DNA from: JAWWOW01 sp033851265
GTDB lineage: Bacteria > Actinomycetota > Actinomycetes > JAWWOW01
Direction: 5' to 3'
Assembly (NCBI GenBank): GCA_033851265.1
Contig: JAWWOW010000014.1
Coordinates: forward strand, 1 to 22,728
DNA length: 22,728 nucleotides
In this document: positions 1-6,404 of the stretch, one piece after another
How positions within the stretch are numbered: position 1 is the first letter of the stretch
How the letters are laid out: every line of letters starts with the position of its first letter
Notes under the pieces: generated by a model
What the model was told of the DNA's origin: nothing
Seen by the model: only the letters and a program-made list of their open reading frames with translations
Databases searched by the model: none
Made by a program: the position numbers and the translations under genes

Positions 1-131
1 GGCGATGGCACAACGCCAAAACAAAGGGTGGATGGACCGTCACACAAAACGACGACCGCACCTGGACCTGGACCAGCCCCCACGGCCAAACCCACACCAC
101 CGAACCACACGACTACCGGCTCGGGCCGTAG
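1..131 (+). CDS. C-terminal end of a 13E12/DUF222-family HNH endonuclease (partial, 5' end off the window)
   Basis: Frame 3 from the left edge is open for 42 codons and ends at TAG 129-131. The peptide begins RWHNAKTKGGWTVTQ, has the W-x-W-T-S-P-H-G motif, and ends near TTEPHDYRLGP. This is the typical tail after the HNH nuclease domain in actinobacterial DUF222/13E12 repeat proteins, which occur in many copies per genome and are often tied to mobile DNA. The HNH catalytic residues lie outside the window, so activity cannot be judged. The coding strand is very C-rich and G-poor, unlike the neighbouring glgC. It converges on glgC with only 23 bases between stops. The family call is from motif memory on 42 residues, so it is good but not certain. 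Confidence 0.72.
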   Translation, partial: RWHNAKTKGGWTVTQNDDRTWTWTSPHGQTHTTEPHDYRLGP

Positions 132-154
132 CGCCGCGGCGCAGTGCTTCCAAC

Positions 155-1420
155 TCACTGTGCGGTGACGACACTGCCTTTGCCGACGACGGTGATGCCG
201 CCTGGGCTGACGAGATAACCGCGCTCGCGGTCACGGTCTTTGTCGACGCCGATGCTGGCACCTGGTTCGACGACAGTGTTCTTGTCCACGATCGCGCGCC
301 GGATGACGGAGCCGCGTCCGATCTCGACGTTGTTGAGCAGAACGGCGCCCTCGATCTCCGCTTGCGAATGGATGTGCACACCGGGGGACAACACGCTCTG
401 CCGGACGGACGCTCCGGACACGATCACGCCAGGACTGACCAGTGACTCGATCGCTGAACCGACCCGGCCGGGCTCGTCGTGGACGAACTTCGCGGGTGGC
501 AGCGGTGGGTTGCCGGTGAGGATCGGCCACTGGCGGTTGTAGAGGTTGAAAACCGGATGCACGGACACCAAGTCCTGGTGCGCGTCGTGGTACGCGTCGA
601 TGGTCCCGACGTCGCGCCAATAACCGCGGTCGCGGTCGGTTGCTCCCGGCACGTCGTTGTCGGCGAAGTCGTAGACGTAGGCACCACCCTTCTCCACCAC
701 CATCGGGATGATGTTGCCGCCCATGTCGTGCACCGAGCCCTCATCGCCAGCGTCGATCCGCAACGCATCGATCAGCACGTCGGTGGAGAACACGTAGTTC
801 CCCATCGACGCAAAGACCTGATCAGGCGCGTCCGGTAAGCCCGGTGGATCTGTTGGCTTCTCCAAGAATGCGTCGATGTGCGTGCCGTCGGACGTCTGGA
901 TGATCCCGAAGGCTGATGCGCCCTCCCGGGGCACACGGATGCCCGCGACCGTCACGGCAGCGCCCGTCTCGATGTGACTGTCGACCATCTGACGCGGGTC
1001 CATGCGGTACACGTGGTCGGCTCCGAAAACCACCACGTAGTCGGGTGTCTCGTCGTACACGAGGTTCAGGCTCTGGTAGATCGCATCCGCTGAGCCCTGG
1101 AACCACTGCGGCCCGAGCCGTTGCTGCGCCGGCACCGGCGTCACGTAGTTGCCGAGCAACGTCGACATCCGCCACGTCAAGGAGATGTGCCGGTCGAGCG
1201 AGTGCGACTTGTACTGCGTCAGCACACAGATGCGGAGGTAGCCAGCGTTCACGAGGTTCGACAGGACGAAATCCACGAGACGGTAGATCCCACCGAACGG
1301 CACTGCCGGCTTAGCGCGGTCCGCCGTCAACGGCCACAGTCGCTTGCCCTCGCCGCCCGCAAGAACGATGCCGAGCACGCGCTGGGGCGAGTGTGCTTGC
1401 CCACGCCGGGCAGTTGCCAC
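155..1420 (-). CDS. glgC: Glucose-1-phosphate adenylyltransferase (ADP-glucose pyrophosphorylase)
   Basis: The 421-residue cytosolic enzyme makes ADP-glucose and pyrophosphate from ATP and glucose-1-phosphate, the first committed step of glycogen and maltose-1-phosphate synthesis. The nucleotide-binding loop LAGGEGKRLWPLT is at residues 20-32 and is followed by the AKPAVPFGG motif. VVFGADHVYRMDP, FLEKP and the late SVLSPGVHI / KNTVV left-handed helix repeats are all present, as expected for the N-terminal nucleotidyltransferase and C-terminal hexapeptide domains. Length is normal for actinobacterial GlgC (just over 400). The start is GTG at 1418-1420. A TAGGCT hexamer lies 6 bases upstream with no room for a leader, so the mRNA is probably leaderless. 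It is divergent from glgA, which uses its product. Confidence 0.96.
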   Translation of the reverse strand: MATARRGQAHSPQRVLGIVLAGGEGKRLWPLTADRAKPAVPFGGIYRLVDFVLSNLVNAGYLRICVLTQYKSHSLDRHISLTWRMSTLLGNYVTPVPAQQRLGPQWFQGSADAIYQSLNLVYDETPDYVVVFGADHVYRMDPRQMVDSHIETGAAVTVAGIRVPREGASAFGIIQTSDGTHIDAFLEKPTDPPGLPDAPDQVFASMGNYVFSTDVLIDALRIDAGDEGSVHDMGGNIIPMVVEKGGAYVYDFADNDVPGATDRDRGYWRDVGTIDAYHDAHQDLVSVHPVFNLYNRQWPILTGNPPLPPAKFVHDEPGRVGSAIESLVSPGVIVSGASVRQSVLSPGVHIHSQAEIEGAVLLNNVEIGRGSVIRRAIVDKNTVVEPGASIGVDKDRDRERGYLVSPGGITVVGKGSVVTAQ

Positions 1421-1426
1421 CGTCGC

Positions 1427-1432
1427 AGCCTA
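1427..1432 (-). promoter_or_regulatory. Putative -10 hexamer TAGGCT of glgC (leaderless type)
   Basis: On the minus strand TAGGCT sits six bases before the GTG start of glgC, which would put the transcription start on or near the start codon. This matches the TAnnnT -10 pattern of leaderless actinobacterial promoters. It shares two bases with the opposite-strand glgA hexamer. Position and sequence only; no transcript evidence. Confidence 0.45.
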
Positions 1433-1436
1433 GTGT
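1431..1436 (+). promoter_or_regulatory. Putative -10 hexamer TAGTGT of glgA (leaderless type)
   Basis: TAGTGT lies eight bases before the ATG of glgA at 1445 and no Shine-Dalgarno sequence is visible between them, consistent with a leaderless transcript. It overlaps the glgC hexamer on the other strand, so polymerase could probably occupy only one of the two promoters at a time. That consequence is inferred. Confidence 0.4.
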
Positions 1437-1444
1437 TCGGCGTC

Positions 1445-2581
1445 ATGCGCGTTGCCATGCTCACCCGGGAGTGGCCGCCGGAGATCTACGGCGGCGCCGG
1501 AGTGCATGTCGAGCAACTCGTTGCTGCGCTACGACCGGATCTCGACGTCGATGTCCACTGCTTTGGACCACCACGGTCCGATGCAACCGCGCATGGTCCT
1601 TGGGACGCACTGGCCGGAGCCAACGCAGCGCTGGAGGTGCTCTCCGCCGACTTGTCCATGGCTGCAGTGGTCGGAGCGGCGGACGTCGTGCATTCGCACA
1701 CGTGGTACACGAACCTCGCCGGCCATCTGGCCAAGGAGTTGTACGCCGTACCGCACGTCATGACCGCGCACTCCCTCGAACCGCTACGACCATGGAAGGC
1801 CGAACAGCTCGGTGGTGGGTACGCCGTCTCGAGCTGGGTCGAGCACACGGCTCTGCACGCTGCCGATGCCGTCATAGCGGTGTCGGCTGGCATGCGACGC
1901 GACGTGCTCGCGACCTACCCGGGTGTCGACCCGGATCGCGTGCACGTCATTCACAACGGCATCGATGCTGATGCGTGGCGACCCGATCGACACACCGATG
2001 CACTCGCCCGCCATGGCGTGGACCCCGACCGGCCGTACGTCGCCTTCGTCGGACGCATCACCAGGCAGAAAGGTGTGCCCGATCTGTTGGCTGCAGCGAA
2101 GGAGTTCGATCCTGGTGCGGGCATCGTGCTGTGCGCCGGTGCCGCGGACACCCCGGAGCTGCGCACCGAGGTCGCCGATGCGGTTGCTGCACTGCAGGCG
2201 ACGCGCAGCGAGATCATCTGGATCGAGGAGATGCTGCCGCGCAACGAGTTACGGCAGCTTCTGACCAACGCATCGGTGTTCGTCTGCCCGTCCGTGTACG
2301 AGCCGCTCGGCATCGTCAACCTCGAAGCGATGGCCTGCGAGACAGCCGTTGTCGCCACGAACGTCGGCGGGATCCCGGAAGTCGTCGACGACGGTGTCAC
2401 GGGCCTGCTAATCCCACCCAGTGACCCAGCGGCGCTCGCGCACGCCGTCAACCAGCTGCTAACCGACCCCACCCGCGCGACCGCGATGGGGATCGCGGGA
2501 CGGCGACGCATCGAGGAACAGTTCACCTGGACTGCGGTTGCCGAGCAGACGATCGCGTTGTACGACGGCCTCCGCGCCTAG
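1445..2581 (+). CDS. glgA: GT4 glycogen synthase / alpha-maltose-1-phosphate synthase, actinobacterial type
   Basis: The 378-residue GT-B glycosyltransferase starts MRVAMLTREWPPEIYGGAGVH, the donor-site glycine loop at about residues 16-21. It carries HSHTWYTNLAGH, VGRITRQKGVPDL and the late EPLGIVNLEAMAC retaining-GT motif. It would transfer glucose from ADP-glucose. The close M. tuberculosis relative, Rv1212c, is known as GlgM and makes maltose-1-phosphate from ADP-glucose and glucose-1-phosphate, so glgM is an equally fair name. ATG 1445 was chosen because the motif-bearing N-terminus begins there and because the open frame upstream overlaps glgC. It is divergent from glgC and its TAG overlaps the pepA stop by two bases. 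Confidence 0.93.
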   Translation: MRVAMLTREWPPEIYGGAGVHVEQLVAALRPDLDVDVHCFGPPRSDATAHGPWDALAGANAALEVLSADLSMAAVVGAADVVHSHTWYTNLAGHLAKELYAVPHVMTAHSLEPLRPWKAEQLGGGYAVSSWVEHTALHAADAVIAVSAGMRRDVLATYPGVDPDRVHVIHNGIDADAWRPDRHTDALARHGVDPDRPYVAFVGRITRQKGVPDLLAAAKEFDPGAGIVLCAGAADTPELRTEVADAVAALQATRSEIIWIEEMLPRNELRQLLTNASVFVCPSVYEPLGIVNLEAMACETAVVATNVGGIPEVVDDGVTGLLIPPSDPAALAHAVNQLLTDPTRATAMGIAGRRRIEEQFTWTAVAEQTIALYDGLRA

Positions 2582-4077
2582 ACCGGCGCTGCCTGCTCCA
2601 GCCAGCGCAACAGCAGTCGTACGCCGTATCCGGTGCCGCCCTTGGTGATCTCACCCTCGTCCTTGTCCGAACGCGCCGGCCCGGCGATGTCGAGATGCGC
2701 CCAGGGCATCCCACCGGTGAACTCGCGAAGGAACAACGCCGCGCTGATCGCACCACCGGAGTAGTGCTTGTGCGGATTACCGATGTTCTGCAGGTCCGCG
2801 ATATCCGAGTCGAGCGCATCGCGATAGTCCTCGACGAGCGGCATTCGCCACAACTGCTCACCCGCAGTCTCTGCGGCGGTGAGTAAGTGGTCCGCGAGCG
2901 ATTCGTCGGTGGAAAACAGCGCGCCGTGCACGCGTCCCAGCCCGAGCGACGCCGCGCCGGTCAACGTCGCCAGGTCGACCATGACGTCAGGTCGCAGATT
3001 CTTCGCGGCGTAGGCCAATCCGTCCGCGAGCACCAACCGTCCCTCGGCGTCGGTGTTCAGCACCTCGACGGTGCGTCCGCCGTAGTGCGTCAGGACGTCG
3101 CCGGGTCGCGTCGCGGAACCCGACGGCATGTTCTCGGCCGCCGGGATCAGTCCGGTGACTCGTGTCTTCACGCCCAGCTCACCCAAGGCGGTCATCGTCG
3201 CGATGACGGCAGCGCCACCAGCCATGTCCGTCTTCATCGTGACCATGCCGTCGCTCGTCTTCAGCGAGAGCCCCCCGGAGTCGAACGTGATGCCCTTGCC
3301 GACGAGCACCACGTGTCCGCGTGCGCCCCGAGGGCGATAGCTCATCTCGATGAATCGCGGTGGCCGCGACGACCCTCCGCCGACACCGAGGATGCCGCCG
3401 AAGCCCTCGGCGGCGAGCGCCTGCTCGTCGCGGACGACCACGTCGAGACCAGCGCGTTCGCCGTATCGCACCGCGCGCTCGGCCAGCCACGCCGGGGTCT
3501 TTTCCATCGACGGCGTATTGATGAGATCCCGTGCAAGCCGCACTGCACGCGCCGTCGCGGTCGCGCGATCCACCGCGTCGGCGTCGCCGGCGTACACGAC
3601 CGTGACCTTTCGCAACGGAGACGGCTTCGACGAGGTTTTCAGCGAGTACGAGTACGACGCGAGCAGCACTGCCTCGACGAATGCCCGGAAGGCCAGAGCA
3701 TCTGCATCGACGGCGACCGTCGTGGCCACCGTCCGCGCGTCGCGCGCGCGGCGTACGACCGCCGCCCCTGCCTTGCGCAGCGACCGCGCCGACGCGTCAC
3801 CCACCCCGACAAGCAGGACCGTCTTCGGTCCTTTGGGTGCGGCTGGGAGCACCGGCATCGCGGTGATCTCGCCGGCCTCACCCCGCGCCTTCTCGCGCTG
3901 GAGGTACGCCGGGATGTCGACCCCGAGCTGTTGGCCGAGGGCTAGTGCGTCGGGGCCCGGGACCGCGCCGTCCGCACCCGGCGAGACACGCACCGCGACG
4001 ACGTCCGCCGTCGGCGGGGCAGCGTCGGCCGAGCCATCGACAACCACGACCGCCGGCCGCAGGTCATCGCTCGCCAC
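2578..4077 (-). CDS. pepA: Leucyl aminopeptidase (M17, PepA)
   Basis: This cytosolic, dinuclear metal aminopeptidase of 499 residues removes N-terminal residues from peptides. All expected active-site residues are visible: K261 and D266 in VGKGITFDSGG, K273, D284, D343 and E345 in NTDAEGR, and R347. These are offset by exactly nine from my recollection of E. coli PepA numbering. The start is GTG 4075-4077, preceded by a GAGGG ribosome-binding sequence. It follows the DUF3117 gene on the same strand, but a strong terminator lies between them, so it probably has its own promoter or depends on read-through. It meets glgA tail to tail. Confidence 0.95.
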   Translation of the reverse strand: MASDDLRPAVVVVDGSADAAPPTADVVAVRVSPGADGAVPGPDALALGQQLGVDIPAYLQREKARGEAGEITAMPVLPAAPKGPKTVLLVGVGDASARSLRKAGAAVVRRARDARTVATTVAVDADALAFRAFVEAVLLASYSYSLKTSSKPSPLRKVTVVYAGDADAVDRATATARAVRLARDLINTPSMEKTPAWLAERAVRYGERAGLDVVVRDEQALAAEGFGGILGVGGGSSRPPRFIEMSYRPRGARGHVVLVGKGITFDSGGLSLKTSDGMVTMKTDMAGGAAVIATMTALGELGVKTRVTGLIPAAENMPSGSATRPGDVLTHYGGRTVEVLNTDAEGRLVLADGLAYAAKNLRPDVMVDLATLTGAASLGLGRVHGALFSTDESLADHLLTAAETAGEQLWRMPLVEDYRDALDSDIADLQNIGNPHKHYSGGAISAALFLREFTGGMPWAHLDIAGPARSDKDEGEITKGGTGYGVRLLLRWLEQAAPV

Positions 4078-4100
4078 GCCACCACCCTCTATCTGCGGTC

Positions 4101-4142
4101 ATAAGAAACCCCGGCCGGTGTCCCTGAGGACTCCGACCGGGG
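4101..4142 (-). terminator. Rho-independent terminator after the DUF3117 gene
   Basis: Read on the minus strand, CCCCGGTCGG...CCGGCCGGGG (4109-4142) folds into a stem of about 14 pairs with one A-A mismatch and one G-U pair. The loop is small and a TTTCTTAT tract follows. It sits 17 bases past the DUF3117 stop and just before pepA, so it should separate the two transcripts. Confidence 0.75.
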
Positions 4143-4151
4143 CCCGAATAA

Positions 4152-4168
4152 GCGGGCTGCTAGCCCGC
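4152..4168 (-). terminator. Short hairpin overlapping the DUF3117 stop codon
   Basis: GCGGGCT AGC AGCCCGC is a perfect seven-pair stem with a three-base loop, followed on the minus strand by TTATT. It contains the stop codon of the DUF3117 gene. It lies just before the larger hairpin, so the two may act as a double terminator or protect the 3' end. Confidence 0.5.
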
Positions 4169-4327
4169 GACGTTCTTGAGAGCGTCGCCCAGTGCATTTG
4201 CCTCGTCGGCCGACAACTCGACGACGAGCCGTCCGCCACCTTCCAGCGGGACACGCATGACAATGCCGCGGCCCTCCTTGGTGACTTCGAGCGGACCGTC
4301 GCCTGTCCGCGGCTTCATGGCCGCCAT
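4160..4327 (-). CDS. DUF3117 small protein (55 residues)
   Basis: The minus strand encodes 55 residues beginning MAAMKPRTGDGPLE and ending ANALGDALKNVAG. It includes the glycine-rich IVMRVPLEGGGRLVVEL core. This is the highly conserved actinobacterial DUF3117 family, whose M. tuberculosis member is Rv1211. Its function is unknown; the size and glycine/valine core suggest a small beta-rich soluble protein. ATG 4325-4327 is preceded by GAGGAAGGGG, a good ribosome-binding site, and by a GATAAT -10 candidate. The gene is divergent from the crotonase and followed by a strong terminator, which suggests a short, possibly abundant, monocistronic mRNA. The neighbours tag, DivIVA-domain, folP2 and glgA/glgC are also its neighbours in mycobacteria. 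Confidence 0.93.
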   Translation of the reverse strand: MAAMKPRTGDGPLEVTKEGRGIVMRVPLEGGGRLVVELSADEANALGDALKNVAG

Positions 4328-4360
4328 GAAGTACCCCTTCCTCGCAGTGCTCTGAGATCC

Positions 4361-4366
4361 ATTATC
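4361..4366 (-). promoter_or_regulatory. Putative -10 (GATAAT) of the DUF3117 gene
   Basis: On the minus strand GATAAT matches five of six bases of the vegetative -10 consensus. It lies 33 bases before the ATG, which leaves a leader of about 25 bases that holds the ribosome-binding site. I see no clear -35. Confidence 0.45.
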
Positions 4367-4383
4367 CCGTACGGTCAGGAGAC

Positions 4384-5172
4384 ATGGGTGACACCGTCCT
4401 TTATGAGGTGGCTGACGCGGTCGGGACGATCACGATCAACCGTCCCGAAGCCATGAACGCCCTGGACACCGCTACCAAGGAGTCCCTGCGCGATTGCGTC
4501 CTCCAGGCCGCCGACGACCCCCAGGTGCGGGCCGTGCTCCTCACTGGAAGCGGCCGGGCCTTCAGCGTCGGCCAGGACCTGACCGAGCACAAGGCCGGCA
4601 TCGACGCCGCCAGCAGCGCGCTCTGGAGGACCGTCCCGGACCACTACAACCCGGTTGTCCTGGCCCTAGCCACCATGCCCAAACCCGTGGTCGCAGCCGT
4701 GAACGGCGTCGCCGCCGGGGCCGGGGCGGCCTTCGCATTCGCCTGCGACTTCCGGATCCTTGCGGACACTGCTGGTTTCAACCTCGCCTTCACCGCGATC
4801 GGGCTGACTGCCGACTCGGGTGCCTCCTGGACGCTGCCGCGGCTGGTCGGGCGCGCTCGCGCCACCGAGCTGCTGATGCGTCCCTCGACCATCACGGCTA
4901 CGCAGGCGCTCGAGTTCGGACTCGCCAACGAGGTCGTTCCCGCCGACGAGGTACTCCCGCGCGCGTCCGAGCTTGCCCGCGATCTCGCCGCCGGAGCCAC
5001 AGTTGCCTACGGCGCGGTGAAGCGGTCGTTGGCCTACGCCGCTAGCCACGACCTGGAGTCGACGCTGGTTTACGAGAGCGAGCAGCAGAAGCTGGCCGGC
5101 GGCACGGAGGACCATCGCAATGCCGTGACAGCGTTCATCGCGAAGGAAAAGCCGCGCTTCACCGGCCGCTAG
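4384..5172 (+). CDS. Enoyl-CoA hydratase/isomerase (crotonase family, PaaG-like)
   Basis: The 262-residue crotonase-fold protein should act on a CoA thioester. The two oxyanion-hole segments are visible as GRAFSVGQDL (residues 57-66) and NGVAAGAGAAFAFACD (107-122). A candidate catalytic aspartate is D144 in GLTADSGASWTLPR. That arrangement, and the missing hydratase glutamate pair, favour a PaaG-like isomerase over a classical hydratase, but the substrate cannot be told. An AGGAG sequence sits directly before ATG 4384. The gene is divergent from the DUF3117 gene and overlaps the 3' end of tag by 14 bases, tail to tail. It may work in fatty-acid or aromatic acyl-CoA turnover; nothing adjacent supports a dedicated pathway. 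Confidence 0.88.
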   Translation: MGDTVLYEVADAVGTITINRPEAMNALDTATKESLRDCVLQAADDPQVRAVLLTGSGRAFSVGQDLTEHKAGIDAASSALWRTVPDHYNPVVLALATMPKPVVAAVNGVAAGAGAAFAFACDFRILADTAGFNLAFTAIGLTADSGASWTLPRLVGRARATELLMRPSTITATQALEFGLANEVVPADEVLPRASELARDLAAGATVAYGAVKRSLAYAASHDLESTLVYESEQQKLAGGTEDHRNAVTAFIAKEKPRFTGR

Positions 5173-5752
5173 CCGCGCTGCCTGCACGCCAGCACTTGGC
5201 GACGTGATCGTCGACGAGGCCGCACGCCTGCATCAACGCGTACGCCGTGGTGGGTCCCACGAAGCGGAAACCGTGGCTCTTCAAGGCCTTCGCTAGAGCG
5301 GTCGACTCGGGCGTCGTCGCCGGAACGTCCGCGCCGGACCGCGGGCGGCGCGACTTCGCGGGCGCGAACGACCAGGCGAGCGCCGCGAGTCCACCGGGTA
5401 CGTCGAGCGTGGCGCGCGCGTTGGCAATCGTCGCTTCGATCTTGGAGCGGTTGCGCACGATGCCGGCGTCAGCAAGCAGGCGGGCGACATCGCGGTCGTC
5501 GTACGCCGCAACGCGCTTCGGTTCGAACCCATCGAACGCCACCCGGAACGCTTCCCGCTTGCGCAGGATCGTCAGCCAGGACAAGCCGGACTGGAACGCC
5601 TCGAGGCTGAGGCGTTCGAAGATGCCGCGCTCATCGCGGACAGGGACGCCCCACTCTTCGTCGTGGTAGGTGATGTAGTCGGGCGTTGACGACGCCCACC
5701 AGCAGCGGGCCCGGCCGTCGGCACCGACGACCACGGACCCGGGTGGGGTCAC
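5159..5752 (-). CDS. tag: DNA-3-methyladenine glycosylase I
   Basis: The 197-residue base-excision repair enzyme removes 3-methyladenine from alkylated DNA. The zinc-snap residues fit exactly: C17 and H30 (RCWW...YHDEEWG) and H183 and C187 (DDHVAKCW). The spacings equal those of E. coli Tag (C4/H17 and H175/C179). The aromatic and hydrophobic pocket region SLEAFQSGLSWLTILRKRE is intact. The start is GTG 5750-5752, overlapping the stop of the upstream DivIVA-domain gene in a GTGA, so the two are probably translationally coupled. It shares 14 bases of 3' end with the convergent crotonase gene. Confidence 0.95.
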   Translation of the reverse strand: MTPPGSVVVGADGRARCWWASSTPDYITYHDEEWGVPVRDERGIFERLSLEAFQSGLSWLTILRKREAFRVAFDGFEPKRVAAYDDRDVARLLADAGIVRNRSKIEATIANARATLDVPGGLAALAWSFAPAKSRRPRSGADVPATTPESTALAKALKSHGFRFVGPTTAYALMQACGLVDDHVAKCWRAGSAASGR

Positions 5753-6378
5753 TCGGTCGGACGCCGGCGCAGCCGGGCGAGTGCGCTATCCGAAGCGGCG
5801 GCGTTTTCGGCCGGCTGGATCGGCTCCGGCGGCGGTCGGGACGGCAACTCGTCGGCGACCGGGGCCGGGGTCGCTGCCACGGGGGCTTCCTCGACCGCTG
5901 CTTCCTCGACGTCCTCGGGCTCGACTTCGTCGACGTCCCCGGCGTCCTCGGGCTCGACTTCGTCGACATCCCCGACGTCCTCGTGCTCTTCGTCCTCAAG
6001 GTCCTCGGGCTCGACATCGGCTGCGTCCGCGGCAGCAACGGTGGCGGCAGGGACGGCCGCGGGTGCGACGGGTGCCGGGTCCGCCGCGAGTGTGCGGCCG
6101 CCGTCGGCCTGCAGCGTCTGGATCGTCACGTCGCGAACGGTGATCTCCTCGCGAAGCCGGTCGAGGGCGTCGTCGACCTGATCCATCCGATAGCCACGGA
6201 ACGCCATCCGGAATCGCAACCCATCGATGTCTTCGGCGGCCATCCGGATGTCGTTGGGCGGGACTCGGGTGTCGATCTCATCCGGTACCGGATCACTCAT
6301 GACCCGGCTGCGGCCAGCGACGACAGCGGCGACGGCGAACAGGATGCCCAATCCGACAAGGACGGCGACGAGGATCAC
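5749..6378 (-). CDS. DivIVA-domain membrane-anchored protein with acidic repeats
   Basis: The protein has 209 residues. Residues 2-21 form one strong N-terminal membrane segment. Residues 50-80, with GLRFRMAFRGYRMDQVDDALDR, match the short DivIVA N-terminal motif. A very acidic tail follows at about 120-165, built of EPEDxGDVDEV units, and then a Pro/Ala-rich end. DivIVA-type motifs bind curved membrane at poles and septa; here a transmembrane anchor is added and the coiled coil is nearly lost. M. tuberculosis Rv1209 occupies the same position beside tagA. GTG 6376-6378 is chosen because it gives the membrane segment. An ATG at 6300 would give a soluble 183-residue form. It overlaps tag by four bases and is divergent from folP2, 26 bases away. 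Confidence 0.8.
   Translation of the reverse strand: MILVAVLVGLGILFAVAAVVAGRSRVMSDPVPDEIDTRVPPNDIRMAAEDIDGLRFRMAFRGYRMDQVDDALDRLREEITVRDVTIQTLQADGGRTLAADPAPVAPAAVPAATVAAADAADVEPEDLEDEEHEDVGDVDEVEPEDAGDVDEVEPEDVEEAAVEEAPVAATPAPVADELPSRPPPEPIQPAENAAASDSALARLRRRPTE
5911..5976 (-). repeat. 33-bp in-frame tandem repeat in the DivIVA-domain gene
   Basis: Two adjacent 33-base units at 5911 and 5944 are identical at 31 of 33 positions. A third, degenerate unit starts at 5977. They encode 11-residue acidic units (EPED-GDVDEV). Recent in-frame duplication is the simplest explanation, and copy number probably varies between strains. Confidence 0.8.
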
Positions 6379-6404
6379 GCGACAGATCGTGCCACGCTGA
6401 CCAC

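Noticed and set aside
132..143. Perfect 12-base palindrome GCGCCGCGGCGC between the HNH tail and glgC
   Set aside because: It is too short, has no T run on either strand, and such GC palindromes arise easily at this composition.
1121..1444. Upstream extension of the glgA frame by about 108 codons
   Set aside because: It runs antisense through glgC and is Arg-rich. The conserved N-terminus begins at ATG 1445.
2887..4456. Two long plus-strand frames (352 and 368 codons) opposite pepA
   Set aside because: PepA shows every catalytic residue on the minus strand. The plus frames have low-complexity Arg/Ala/Thr content, and one runs on into the DUF3117 gene.
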